Shown here in pieces: positions 56,518 through 64,000 of a DNA stretch of 64,000 bases. The DNA is taken from positions 38,023 through 102,022 of the forward strand of contig NZ_JAFMOY010000116.1 of assembly GCF_019049625.1 (NCBI RefSeq), given 5' to 3'. Below the pieces are notes generated by a model. That model ran no database searches. It saw only the letters and a program-made list of their open reading frames with translations, and was not told where the DNA came from. The stretch comes from Rahnella ecdela (GTDB lineage Bacteria > Pseudomonadota > Gammaproteobacteria > Enterobacterales > Enterobacteriaceae). Within the stretch, counting starts at the first letter, position 1, and each line of letters opens with the position of its first letter. Made by a program: the position numbers and the translations under genes.

Positions 56518-57681
56518 ATGTTTATTGAAAAATTGAAGTCCGCATGGCCCGGCGAACACATTGCCCGGGTTCGTCGATCTCCTCATCTTAATATGGCCAC
56601 GCTGAACCGCAATTTGGGCAAAATTGTGATCGGCCTGCCAATGGCGTTGCTGATCATCTATCTGGTGATCTTCAGCCGTCCGCGTTATCTCAGCGAATCT
56701 ACGGTCGCTATCAAAAGTTCTAACGACATCAGCGGATCCAGCCTGAACGTCGGCCTGCTGCTGGGTGCCGGGAATCCGAGCACCGCTCAGGACGCCATGT
56801 ATTTAAAAGAATACATCAACTCACCGGACATGCTGGCGGTGCTGGATAAGCAGCTCGATTTCCATTCCGTTTTCGGTAAAAGCGGTCTGGATTTTCTGTA
56901 TCACCTGCCGAAAGATGCCAGCAGCGAGCAGTTCCTGAACTACTACCGCGACCGCATTGCCGTCACTTATGACGACAAATCCGGCATGCTGACCATCGGT
57001 ACTCAGGGCTTTACCCCGGAATTCGCCGAGCTGTTCAACAAAGCGGTTCTCAAAGAATCCGAACGTTTCATCAATGAGATCACGCATAAGATTGCCCGTG
57101 ACCAGCAGGCGTTTGCTGAAAATGAAATGCGTGAAGCCCGCGCCCGTCTGGACGAAAGTAAAACCCAGTTACTGGCGTATCAGAACCACAACAATATTCT
57201 CGATCCGCAGGCTCAGGCGATTGCAGCGACCACGCTGGTCAATACGCTGATGGGGCAAAAAATTCAGATGGAAGCGGAACTGCGCAATCTGCTGACCTAT
57301 CTGCGTGAAGATGCGCCGCAGGTGATCAGCGCGCAAAACGCCATTACTTCTCTGGGCAAGCAGATCGATCAGGAAAAAAGCAAAATCACCGCGCCGGACG
57401 GCCATCAGCTGAACAGCATGGCGGTGGATTTCGAAAGCATTAAATCGAAAGTCGAGTTTGATACCGAACTCTACAAACTCACGCTGACATCGGTCGAGAA
57501 AACCCGTGTTGAAGCGGCACGGAAACTGAAAGTGCTTTCGGTGATCAGTTCGCCGCAGCTCCCGCAAGAAACCACGTTCCCGAATATTCCTTATATGATC
57601 GCAAGCTGGCTGCTGGTGTGCTGCCTGTTATTCGGAACGATTAAATTATTGCTGGCCGTTATCGATGACCATAAAGATTGA
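56518..57681 (+). CDS. kpsE: Capsule export inner-membrane/periplasmic adaptor KpsE (PCP-3)
   Basis: A polysaccharide co-polymerase-like protein linking the KpsMT exporter to outer-membrane KpsD. The 387 residues have an N-terminal membrane segment (about 36-52), a long periplasmic coiled coil (RDQQAFAENEMREARARLDE, AELRNLLTYLREDAPQVISA), and a C-terminal segment (WLLVCCLLFGTIKLLLAV). It matches E. coli KpsE over its full length. Cotranscribed with kpsD (short gap). Confidence 0.93.
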   Translation: MFIEKLKSAWPGEHIARVRRSPHLNMATLNRNLGKIVIGLPMALLIIYLVIFSRPRYLSESTVAIKSSNDISGSSLNVGLLLGAGNPSTAQDAMYLKEYINSPDMLAVLDKQLDFHSVFGKSGLDFLYHLPKDASSEQFLNYYRDRIAVTYDDKSGMLTIGTQGFTPEFAELFNKAVLKESERFINEITHKIARDQQAFAENEMREARARLDESKTQLLAYQNHNNILDPQAQAIAATTLVNTLMGQKIQMEAELRNLLTYLREDAPQVISAQNAITSLGKQIDQEKSKITAPDGHQLNSMAVDFESIKSKVEFDTELYKLTLTSVEKTRVEAARKLKVLSVISSPQLPQETTFPNIPYMIASWLLVCCLLFGTIKLLLAVIDDHKD

Positions 57682-57735
57682 TGTGGTTTGTACCGCTATC
57701 CCTTTTTGCCTGAAGAATCGCACACAGAGCTTGTT

Positions 57736-59412
57736 ATGAAATTATTGAAGTCCGTTTTAATTTTGCTGGCCTGCCAGCTTACCCAGGCAAATGCCATCGG
57801 GATCAACGCCGATCCGAACATGACCGGCGCAGCACCGCTGCCGACATTTTTAACCGGACAGACGCAGCAGACCGGTTCTGATACCGGCTTTGATGATTCG
57901 CCGCCTCCTCCGGTGCCTGCGGTCATGAGCCGTATGTTCGGTGCGCAGTTATTTACCGGCAGCGCGGCGGCTGATAACGCAGCCAGCATCGGTTTTAACC
58001 CGAATTACATCGTTGGCCTGGGTGACCAGGTACAAATCCGTCTGTGGGGCGCATTCAATTTTGATGGCGCGCTGACCGTCGACCCGAAAGGCAATATCTT
58101 CCTGCCCAACGTCGGCCCGCTGAAAGTAGCCGGTGTGTCTAACAGCCAGCTGAACAGCGTGATCACCACCAAGGTGAAACAGGTTTATCAGGCTAACGTG
58201 AACGTTTACGCCTCACTGCTTCAGGCACAACCGGTCAAAGTGTTTGTCACCGGTTATGTCACCAATCCGGGCTTATACGGCGGCGTGGCATCTGACTCAC
58301 TGCTTTCTTACCTGAGCAAAGCCGGTGGCGTGGACACCGAACGCGGCAGCTACGTCGACATCGTGGTGAAACACAATGACCGCGTGCGTTCGCGCATCAA
58401 CTTGTATGATTTCCTGCTTAACGGCGACCTGCGTCTTTCGCAGTTCTCTGATGGCGATACCATCGTTGTCGGGCCGCGTCAGCACACGTTCAGCGTGGAA
58501 GGTGATGTCTTTAACAGCTACGACTTTGAATTCCGTGACAGCACGATCCCGGTCAGCGAAGCGCTGAGCTGGGCGCGTCCGAAACCGGGCGCGACGCACA
58601 TGACCATTATCCGCCAGCAGGGCAGCATGAAACGCAGCGAATATTACCCGCTGGGTTCCGCGCCGGGCCGTTCATTGCAGGATGGCGACAAGCTGATTGT
58701 CAGCTCTGACCGTTACGCGGGCACCATCCAGGTACGTATCGAAGGCGCGCATTCCGGTGAACACGCGGTCGTACTGCCGTATGGCGCCACCATGAGCCAG
58801 CTGCTGCCGAAAATCCGCACCAACAGTATGTCGCAGATTAACTCCATCCAGCTGTACCGCCGCTCCGTGGCGCTCCGCCAGAAAGAGATGCTGGATCTGA
58901 CGTTGCAAAAACTGGAAGAAGCCTCTCTGTCGGCACAATCTTCAACGCAGGAAGAAGGGCGTCTGCGCGCACAGGAAGCCCAGCTGGTCAGCCGTTTTGT
59001 GGCGAAAGCCCGTCAGGTAGTGCCGAAAGGTGAAGTGGTGCTGAGTGAAACGAATCTGAATCAGGTGATCCTCGAAGACGGCGACGTCATCAACATTCCT
59101 GAGAAGACCTCGCTGGTGATGATCCACGGCGAAGTGCTGTTCCCGAATGCGGTTAGCTGGCAGAAAGGTCTGAGCCCGGATGATTACATCGAGAAAGTCG
59201 GCGGTTACACGCAGAAAGCGGGTAACTCGAAAGTCATCCTGATCAAACAGAACGGCGAAGCGATTAACGCAGAAGACGTGAAATCGCTGCAACCTGGCGA
59301 TGAGCTGATGGTGTTGCCGAAATACGAGTCGAAGAACATCGAAGTCACACGCGGTATCTCGACGATCCTGTATCAGCTGGCGGTTGCCGCGAAAGTGGTT
59401 CTGACAATTTAA
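57736..59412 (+). CDS. kpsD: Capsule export outer-membrane protein KpsD
   Basis: The outer-membrane polysaccharide export protein (OPX family), 558 residues. The signal peptide is [40 protein letters not shown] and [20 protein letters not shown] are the poly-export domain, and the SLBB domains include [20 protein letters not shown] and [23 protein letters not shown] 57736 is preceded by a weak AGAGC. Its stop overlaps the kpsC start (TAATG), with no kpsU between. Confidence 0.93.
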   Translation: MKLLKSVLILLACQLTQANAIGINADPNMTGAAPLPTFLTGQTQQTGSDTGFDDSPPPPVPAVMSRMFGAQLFTGSAAADNAASIGFNPNYIVGLGDQVQIRLWGAFNFDGALTVDPKGNIFLPNVGPLKVAGVSNSQLNSVITTKVKQVYQANVNVYASLLQAQPVKVFVTGYVTNPGLYGGVASDSLLSYLSKAGGVDTERGSYVDIVVKHNDRVRSRINLYDFLLNGDLRLSQFSDGDTIVVGPRQHTFSVEGDVFNSYDFEFRDSTIPVSEALSWARPKPGATHMTIIRQQGSMKRSEYYPLGSAPGRSLQDGDKLIVSSDRYAGTIQVRIEGAHSGEHAVVLPYGATMSQLLPKIRTNSMSQINSIQLYRRSVALRQKEMLDLTLQKLEEASLSAQSSTQEEGRLRAQEAQLVSRFVAKARQVVPKGEVVLSETNLNQVILEDGDVINIPEKTSLVMIHGEVLFPNAVSWQKGLSPDDYIEKVGGYTQKAGNSKVILIKQNGEAINAEDVKSLQPGDELMVLPKYESKNIEVTRGISTILYQLAVAAKVVLTI

Positions 59413-61451
59413 TGATTGGGATCTTTTCTGCGGGAATTCAGCGCATCCCGCATCTGGACGAGTTTCTGAGCCAGCCGAGCCGCAAGCTTTCTCTGCTGCG
59501 GCCGGTGCCGGAAGACATCACGAAGATTGCCGTGTGGGGTTACCGGCCAACCGGTGATAAAGCCGTCGCGCTGGCCGCAAAATCTGGCCTGCCGGTTTTA
59601 CGTCTGGAGGACGGGTTTATCCGTTCTCTGGAACTGGGCGTAAGCGGTGCTGCGCCGCTTTCGATGGTGCTGGATACAGAGGGCATGTATTACGACGCCT
59701 CGAAGCCAAGCACGCTGGAGCGGCTTGTCCGGCAGCGGGAAGAGAACCAGTTACTGCATGATGCCGCGCGTCAGGCCATGCAGATGATTGTTGGCGGTGA
59801 CTTGTCGAAATATAACCAGGCACCGGCGTGTACACTGACCCGTCCTGAGCAGGGCGCGGTGTTAGTGGTGGATCAGACCTTCGGTGATATGGCGGTAGTT
59901 TACGGCAATGCCGGAGCTGAACAGTTTGACGACATGCTGCGGTCAGCGATTGCTGAAAACCCACAGTCTGAGATTTGGGTAAAGATCCACCCGGACGTTT
60001 TGCACGGCAAGAAAGCGGGTTACTTGACGCAGATTGCCAAACTGGCGCAACAGGAACCGCGGATCAAACTGCTGGCGGAAAACGTCAGCCCGCAGTCTTT
60101 ACTGCGTCTGGTTGAGCACGTGTATGTCGTGACGTCCAACTATGGTTTTGAGGCGCTGATTGCCGGTAAACCGGTCAGCGTTTTCGGACAGCCGTGGTAT
60201 GCGGGCTGGGGATTAACGGACGATCGCCATGCGCAGTCGGAACCGCTGCGCGCGCGGCGGGGAACCGCCCGTCTGGAAGACCTGTTCAGCGCTGCCTGTT
60301 TGCGTTACAGCCGGTATATCAATCCGGTCAGCGGCAAAAGTGGCACGTTATTTGATGTGCTTAGCTGGCTTTCGATGCAACGACGTCATCACCAGCAGCG
60401 CACGGGGCACTTATGGTCGCCGGGTCTGACGCTCTGGAAGCGCAGCATTCTGGCGCCGTTCCTGCGTACCAAAAGCAACAAAGTGAATTTCAGAAAACGC
60501 TATGCCGGTGAAACTGCCTGTGTGGTGTGGGGAATCAAAGGCGAGACGCGCTGGGGGGCTCAGACAGCGCAACATCAGATCCCGCAATGGCGTATGGAAG
60601 ACGGCTTTCTGCGCTCGGCAGGACTGGGTTCTGACCTGCATCCGCCGCTGTCGCTGGTACTGGATAAATCGGGCATTTATTACGATGCCACGCGCCCGAG
60701 TGACCTTGAGCAGTTGCTGAATAACAGCCAGCTGACGGCATTTCAGCAACAACGTGCCGCGGCGCTGCGCCAGAGACTGGTCGCCAGTAAAGTCAGTAAA
60801 TATAACCTCGGCGCTGCGTTTACCTTGCCGGACGAAGCCGCGGGTAAAACGGTGATTCTGGTGCCGGGACAGGTGGAAGATGATGCGTCAATCCTCACGG
60901 GCACGCTGTCGCTTTGCACCAACAGTGATTTGCTGCGCACGGTGCGTGAGCGTAATCCCGACGCTTACATCATTTATAAGCCGCACCCGGATGTGCTGGT
61001 GGGCAACCGGCAGGGCAATATTCCGGCTGAAGATGTCAGCCGCTGGGCCGACAGTCAGGCGCTGGATGCTGACATTATTCAGTGCATTCAGGCTGCCGAC
61101 GAGCTGCATACCCTGACCTCATTGTCAGGTTTTGAAGCCTTATTACATGGCAAAAAAGTGGCGTGTTACGGCATGCCATTTTATGCCGGATGGGGACTGA
61201 CGCAGGATGAGCATAGCTGTTCACGCCGGTTGCGCAGCCTCAGTGTTGACGACGTGGTTTACCAGGCGCTGATCGCGTACCCGTCGTATATCGACCCGCA
61301 AAGTCGGGAGCCTATTTTGGCGGAGCAGGCGGTTGAACTTCTCGCTGCGACCCCAAGGGCAGAAATGCAATTCACAAGAATAAAAGCGGGCAGGATAGTC
61401 CGTTATTACAGAAAACTGCTCATGCTGATCCGGGTGACATTAAGTACCTGA
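59412..61451 (+). CDS. kpsC: Capsule beta-Kdo transferase KpsC
   Basis: A 679-residue dual retaining beta-Kdo glycosyltransferase that extends the poly-Kdo linker on phosphatidylglycerol. Two homologous halves are evident: GYRPTGDKA / [24 protein letters not shown] / [14 protein letters not shown], and two copies of the IYxDAT / YYDAS motif; each half ends with a SNYGFEAL / [10 protein letters not shown] block. Length as in E. coli KpsC (675). Translationally coupled to kpsD. Confidence 0.94.
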   Translation: MIGIFSAGIQRIPHLDEFLSQPSRKLSLLRPVPEDITKIAVWGYRPTGDKAVALAAKSGLPVLRLEDGFIRSLELGVSGAAPLSMVLDTEGMYYDASKPSTLERLVRQREENQLLHDAARQAMQMIVGGDLSKYNQAPACTLTRPEQGAVLVVDQTFGDMAVVYGNAGAEQFDDMLRSAIAENPQSEIWVKIHPDVLHGKKAGYLTQIAKLAQQEPRIKLLAENVSPQSLLRLVEHVYVVTSNYGFEALIAGKPVSVFGQPWYAGWGLTDDRHAQSEPLRARRGTARLEDLFSAACLRYSRYINPVSGKSGTLFDVLSWLSMQRRHHQQRTGHLWSPGLTLWKRSILAPFLRTKSNKVNFRKRYAGETACVVWGIKGETRWGAQTAQHQIPQWRMEDGFLRSAGLGSDLHPPLSLVLDKSGIYYDATRPSDLEQLLNNSQLTAFQQQRAAALRQRLVASKVSKYNLGAAFTLPDEAAGKTVILVPGQVEDDASILTGTLSLCTNSDLLRTVRERNPDAYIIYKPHPDVLVGNRQGNIPAEDVSRWADSQALDADIIQCIQAADELHTLTSLSGFEALLHGKKVACYGMPFYAGWGLTQDEHSCSRRLRSLSVDDVVYQALIAYPSYIDPQSREPILAEQAVELLAATPRAEMQFTRIKAGRIVRYYRKLLMLIRVTLST

Positions 61452-61499
61452 GAACAGCTTCTTACTAAATGCCAAAGTCGTTGATGGAATCGGACAGAA

Positions 61500-62771
61500 A
61501 TGGACAGTAAGGCGCTTACAACATTACTTTCTGGAAAAAAATATCTGCTGTTGCAGGGGCCGATGGGGCCTTTCTTCAGCGATTTAGCGCAGTGGCTTGA
61601 GTCTCTGGGTCGCGAAGCAGTGAACGTCGTTTTCAACGGCGGCGACAGGCTGTATTCGCGAAAGCGTGAATACCGCTTGTACCAGCAGACGCCGGAGGAG
61701 TTTCCGACCTGGCTGAAAGCCACCTGGCAGGAATACGACTTCGACACCATCGTGTGTTTCGGGGATTGTCGTCCGCTGCATCAGGCCGCTAAACGCTGGG
61801 CACAGGCTAAAGGCGTTCGCTTCCTCGCGTTTGAGGAGGGCTATCTGCGCCCGCACTACATCACGCTGGAACAGAACGGCGTAAACGCCTATTCCAGCCT
61901 GCCGCGTGATGCAGAGTTTTACCGCAGCCTGCCAAAAATGACCATGCCGGAAATCGAGCAACTCAAACCGTCAGGCGGTCAGCGCGTCCGTCACGCCATT
62001 ACTTATTACCTGGCCGGATGGCGTTACCGTCATGATTTCCCGAAATATCGCCATCACAAATCCTTCTCGCCGTGGTATGAGGCGCGTTGCTGGACACGTG
62101 CTGCCTGGCGTAAAAAACTGTATGCCTTCCGCCAGCGCAATGTGTTGCAGCAGCTCCAGACCGAGCTGGATCAGCGTTATTATCTGGCGATTTTGCAGGT
62201 ATATAACGACAGCCAGATCCGTAATCACAGCCCGTATAACGACGTGCGTGATTACATTAATGAGGTGATGCATTCGTTCGCCAAAAAAGGGCCATCAATG
62301 GAGTTTCTGGTGATCAAGCATCACCCGATGGACAGAGGGCACCGCCTTTACGGACCGCTTATTCGCCAGTTGGGTAAGAAATACGGCATCCATAACCGGG
62401 TGATCTACGTCCACGACCTGCCGATGCCTGAACTGCTGACCCACGCTAAAGCGGTGGTGACAATTAACAGTACCGCGGGTATTTCTGCGCTTATCCATAA
62501 TAAGCCGCTGAAGGTGATGGGCAGGGCGCTGTATGACATCAAAGGCATTACCTATCAGGGGCATTTGAACCAGTTCTGGACTTCAGGATTTAAGCCGGAT
62601 ATGAAGCTTTTCAAACAGTTCCGTCTATACTTGCTGAAGAATACGCAGATTAATGCGGTGTATTATGGTGGTAATAAAGCGGACATCGCGACCGCTGTTG
62701 ATGACCAGTATCAGCCGGTATTTATCAGCCAGAAACTGATTATGAATTACATCAAACAACAGCCTTCATAA
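61500..62771 (+). CDS. kpsS: Capsule beta-Kdo transferase KpsS
   Basis: Starts the poly-beta-Kdo linker by adding the first Kdo to lyso-phosphatidylglycerol. The 423-residue protein begins LLSGKKYLLLQGPMGPFFSD and has RRPLH-like VCFGDCRPLHQAAKRWAQAK, FLAFEEGYLRPHYITLEQNG and HPMDRGHRLYGPLI. It matches E. coli KpsS throughout. A 48-base gap follows kpsC. Confidence 0.94.
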   Translation: MDSKALTTLLSGKKYLLLQGPMGPFFSDLAQWLESLGREAVNVVFNGGDRLYSRKREYRLYQQTPEEFPTWLKATWQEYDFDTIVCFGDCRPLHQAAKRWAQAKGVRFLAFEEGYLRPHYITLEQNGVNAYSSLPRDAEFYRSLPKMTMPEIEQLKPSGGQRVRHAITYYLAGWRYRHDFPKYRHHKSFSPWYEARCWTRAAWRKKLYAFRQRNVLQQLQTELDQRYYLAILQVYNDSQIRNHSPYNDVRDYINEVMHSFAKKGPSMEFLVIKHHPMDRGHRLYGPLIRQLGKKYGIHNRVIYVHDLPMPELLTHAKAVVTINSTAGISALIHNKPLKVMGRALYDIKGITYQGHLNQFWTSGFKPDMKLFKQFRLYLLKNTQINAVYYGGNKADIATAVDDQYQPVFISQKLIMNYIKQQPS

Positions 62772-62797
62772 CGATTACCTTTGAGGAATATGCTCAG

Positions 62798-63802
62798 ATG
62801 CAAAAACGTTTACCGATCGAACTCTGCGCATATTTCTCATTACCCATCCTGCTCCCTTTATTGCTTTCCGCCTGCGCTGGTGCCGTCCCTTCTATGCATT
62901 CTCATGATTGCGAATTATCCGAGGTACGCGGTAATACCTCGTTATCCCCTCACTGCGTTTATAAAGAAGCGGTCATCATCACCAGCAGTAATACGACATT
63001 AAATTGCCGGGGAGCGGTGCTGGAAGGGGATAATGAACGCCCTTTTGGCATAATGATCAACAGCAAGGGTAAGCCGTTATCCGATGTCACCATCCGCAAC
63101 TGCAAAGTGCGTAACTTTACCCACAGCGGCATCCGTATCACTTCCGATATCGCAGCCAATAAACTCAGCCCGAACCATGAAGAAAATTACCGCCGGACAC
63201 CAACACGGATAACCCTCGATAACGTTGAAGTCACCGGCAGCGGACGCGTGGGAATTTACTTTGACGATTACGTCACCCATTCGACGTTGAGTCATTCGAT
63301 TGTGCGTGACTCGTATATGTCAGGTATTTACCTGGAACATTCATCGCGTAATAACAAAATTGTAGATAACCAGATCATCAACAACGGCCATGAGAGTTTT
63401 GGCAAGGGAAAGCGTGAAGGATTAGCGGTGGATTCGTCGGCGTACAACCTGATTGAAGGCAACCGGTTTGAATCGAACGGGGCAGGGGGCGTGTTTCTGT
63501 ATAAGAACTGCGGCGAGCATTTCAGCACAGGCAAATCCGTGATCCGGTGGCAGCACAGCGACCATAACATCATCCGCAATAATACGTTTGTGAATGAGCC
63601 CGTAGGCATCTGGCTGGCATCCCGGCAGAACCGGGACTTATCAGGATTTGACTGCGGGGATAAACCGAGGGACGGTTCCGGTAAATACTTTAACGATTAT
63701 GCGGATAATAATGTGGTAGAGGGGAATAGGTTTGAAGGGAAAGGAACGAGCATTTTGAATGCTGGTTATATGAACAAAATAGTGGGGGAAAACGTTCAAT
63801 AA
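62798..63802 (+). CDS. Right-handed parallel beta-helix lipoprotein, function unknown
   Basis: A 334-residue protein with a lipoprotein signal (LLLSAC, lipidation at Cys26). From about residue 65 it is a series of parallel beta-helix (PbH1) repeats: N-x-T-L-N-C, D-V-T-I-R-N-C-K-V-R-N-F, N-x-V-E-V-T-G-S-G-R-V-G-I-Y, N-K-I-V-D-N-Q-I-I-N-N, N-L-I-E-G-N-R-F-E-S-N, N-I-I-R-N-N-T-F-V-N-E, N-N-V-V-E-G-N-R-F-E-G. Conserved acid and basic residues (YFDDYV, KGKREG, YKNCGEH) could form an active site. Such folds occur in polysaccharide lyases and epimerases. Its place straight after kpsS, with GAGGAA upstream, suggests capsule trimming, modification or surface retention. I do not recognise a named family. 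Confidence 0.8.
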   Translation: MQKRLPIELCAYFSLPILLPLLLSACAGAVPSMHSHDCELSEVRGNTSLSPHCVYKEAVIITSSNTTLNCRGAVLEGDNERPFGIMINSKGKPLSDVTIRNCKVRNFTHSGIRITSDIAANKLSPNHEENYRRTPTRITLDNVEVTGSGRVGIYFDDYVTHSTLSHSIVRDSYMSGIYLEHSSRNNKIVDNQIINNGHESFGKGKREGLAVDSSAYNLIEGNRFESNGAGGVFLYKNCGEHFSTGKSVIRWQHSDHNIIRNNTFVNEPVGIWLASRQNRDLSGFDCGDKPRDGSGKYFNDYADNNVVEGNRFEGKGTSILNAGYMNKIVGENVQ

Positions 63803-63873
63803 TAATCCAATTTTAGTCAAAGATAATGAGCTAATTTTGAAATTAAGGGGCGATAACTCATTTCTATTTGCTA

Positions 63874-64000
63874 GAGACTGTAATTAAAATTGTGTAATTG
63901 CCTGTTTTTGATATGTTCACTCCAGCAACGGAGACAGGTAAATTATGGATGAAAAGAAACTTAAAGCCCTTGCGGCTGAACTGGCTAAAGGCCTTAAAAC
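63874..64000 (+). mobile_element. Left end of an IS256-family insertion sequence (cut by window)
   Basis: GAGACTGTAATTAAAATTGT at 63874-63893 is typical of an IS256-family terminal inverted repeat, and the transposase start follows 71 bases later. The right end lies outside the window, so the full size and any target duplication cannot be seen. The IS lies 71 bases after the beta-helix gene. Confidence 0.75.
63945..64000 (+). CDS. IS256-family transposase, N-terminal fragment
   Basis: ATG 63945 with GGAGACAGG upstream gives M-D-E-K-K-L-K-A-L-A-A-E-L-A-K-G-L-K-T up to the window edge. This is the usual opening of the ISEc39-type IS256 transposases. Only 18 complete codons are visible, so this rests on recall of that N-terminus plus the preceding inverted-repeat-like end. 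Confidence 0.8.
   Translation, partial: MDEKKLKALAAELAKGLK

Noticed and set aside
1..64000. tRNA, rRNA or CRISPR arrays
   Set aside because: No cloverleaf-like sequence with a TTCGA(N)TC arm, no rRNA blocks and no regular direct repeat with spacers were seen by eye.

Overview
The window is ordinary enterobacterial chromosome: dense coding, about 50-55% GC, Shine-Dalgarno-led genes, and gene order matching Escherichia coli over long stretches. Protein similarity (from memory of E. coli homologues, not a search), a periplasmic gluconate dehydrogenase and a group-2-type kps capsule locus suggest a non-E. coli member of Enterobacterales, perhaps Yersiniaceae such as Rahnella, Ewingella or Serratia. 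The genus is inference.

Layout. (1) 1-9100: the end of bcr, then a sugar-acid island that E. coli does not have between bcr and yejG. It holds an MFS sugar-acid transporter, an IdnR-like LacI regulator, divergent idnO and a second SDR, and a three-subunit periplasmic gluconate 2-dehydrogenase (Tat-exported small subunit, FAD/GMC large subunit, tri-haem cytochrome c). (2) 9.7-35 kb: a block in E. coli-like order, yejG-yejFEBA-pdeN-mepS-lpxT-yeiR-(fimbrial-like ORF, FadR-family regulator)-yeiQ-yeiP-yeiW-setB-fruBKA-nfo-yeiH-yeiE-lysP. (3) 35-39.6 kb: a joint with a Fur-box-led two-gene ferric-siderophore ABC transporter lacking a binding protein, a class C acid phosphatase lipoprotein and a general porin. 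(4) 39.9-54.9 kb: a second E. coli-like block, dinG-ybiB-...-rlmF-...-ybiO-glnQPH, carrying yjdM, an M3-type peptidase, a flavin reductase-like protein, a soluble PAS-PAS-chemoreceptor of BdlA type, and ybiI. (5) 55.4-64 kb: capsule region kpsF-kpsE-kpsD-kpsC-kpsS without kpsU, then a beta-helix lipoprotein and the start of an IS256-family element cut by the window end.

How genes work together: gluconate can be oxidised in the periplasm with electrons passed to a membrane-anchored cytochrome c, and keto-acids can be imported and reduced by idnO-type SDRs under IdnR/CRP-type control. fruBKA imports and phosphorylates fructose under two Cra-like operators. yejABEF imports peptides. glnHPQ is preceded by a sigma-54 promoter and two NtrC-like sites. 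kpsFEDCS supplies the Kdo-lipid anchor and export trans-envelope parts of an ABC-dependent capsule.

No tRNA, rRNA or CRISPR array was seen. The most noteworthy non-standard signals are a matching FadR-type operator in front of both the FadR-family regulator and yeiQ, two related structured intergenic elements (37.2 and 49.1 kb), a four-copy GC-rich palindromic repeat, and an uncharacterised beta-helix lipoprotein closing the capsule region. Nothing that I would call a clearly new multi-gene system was found.
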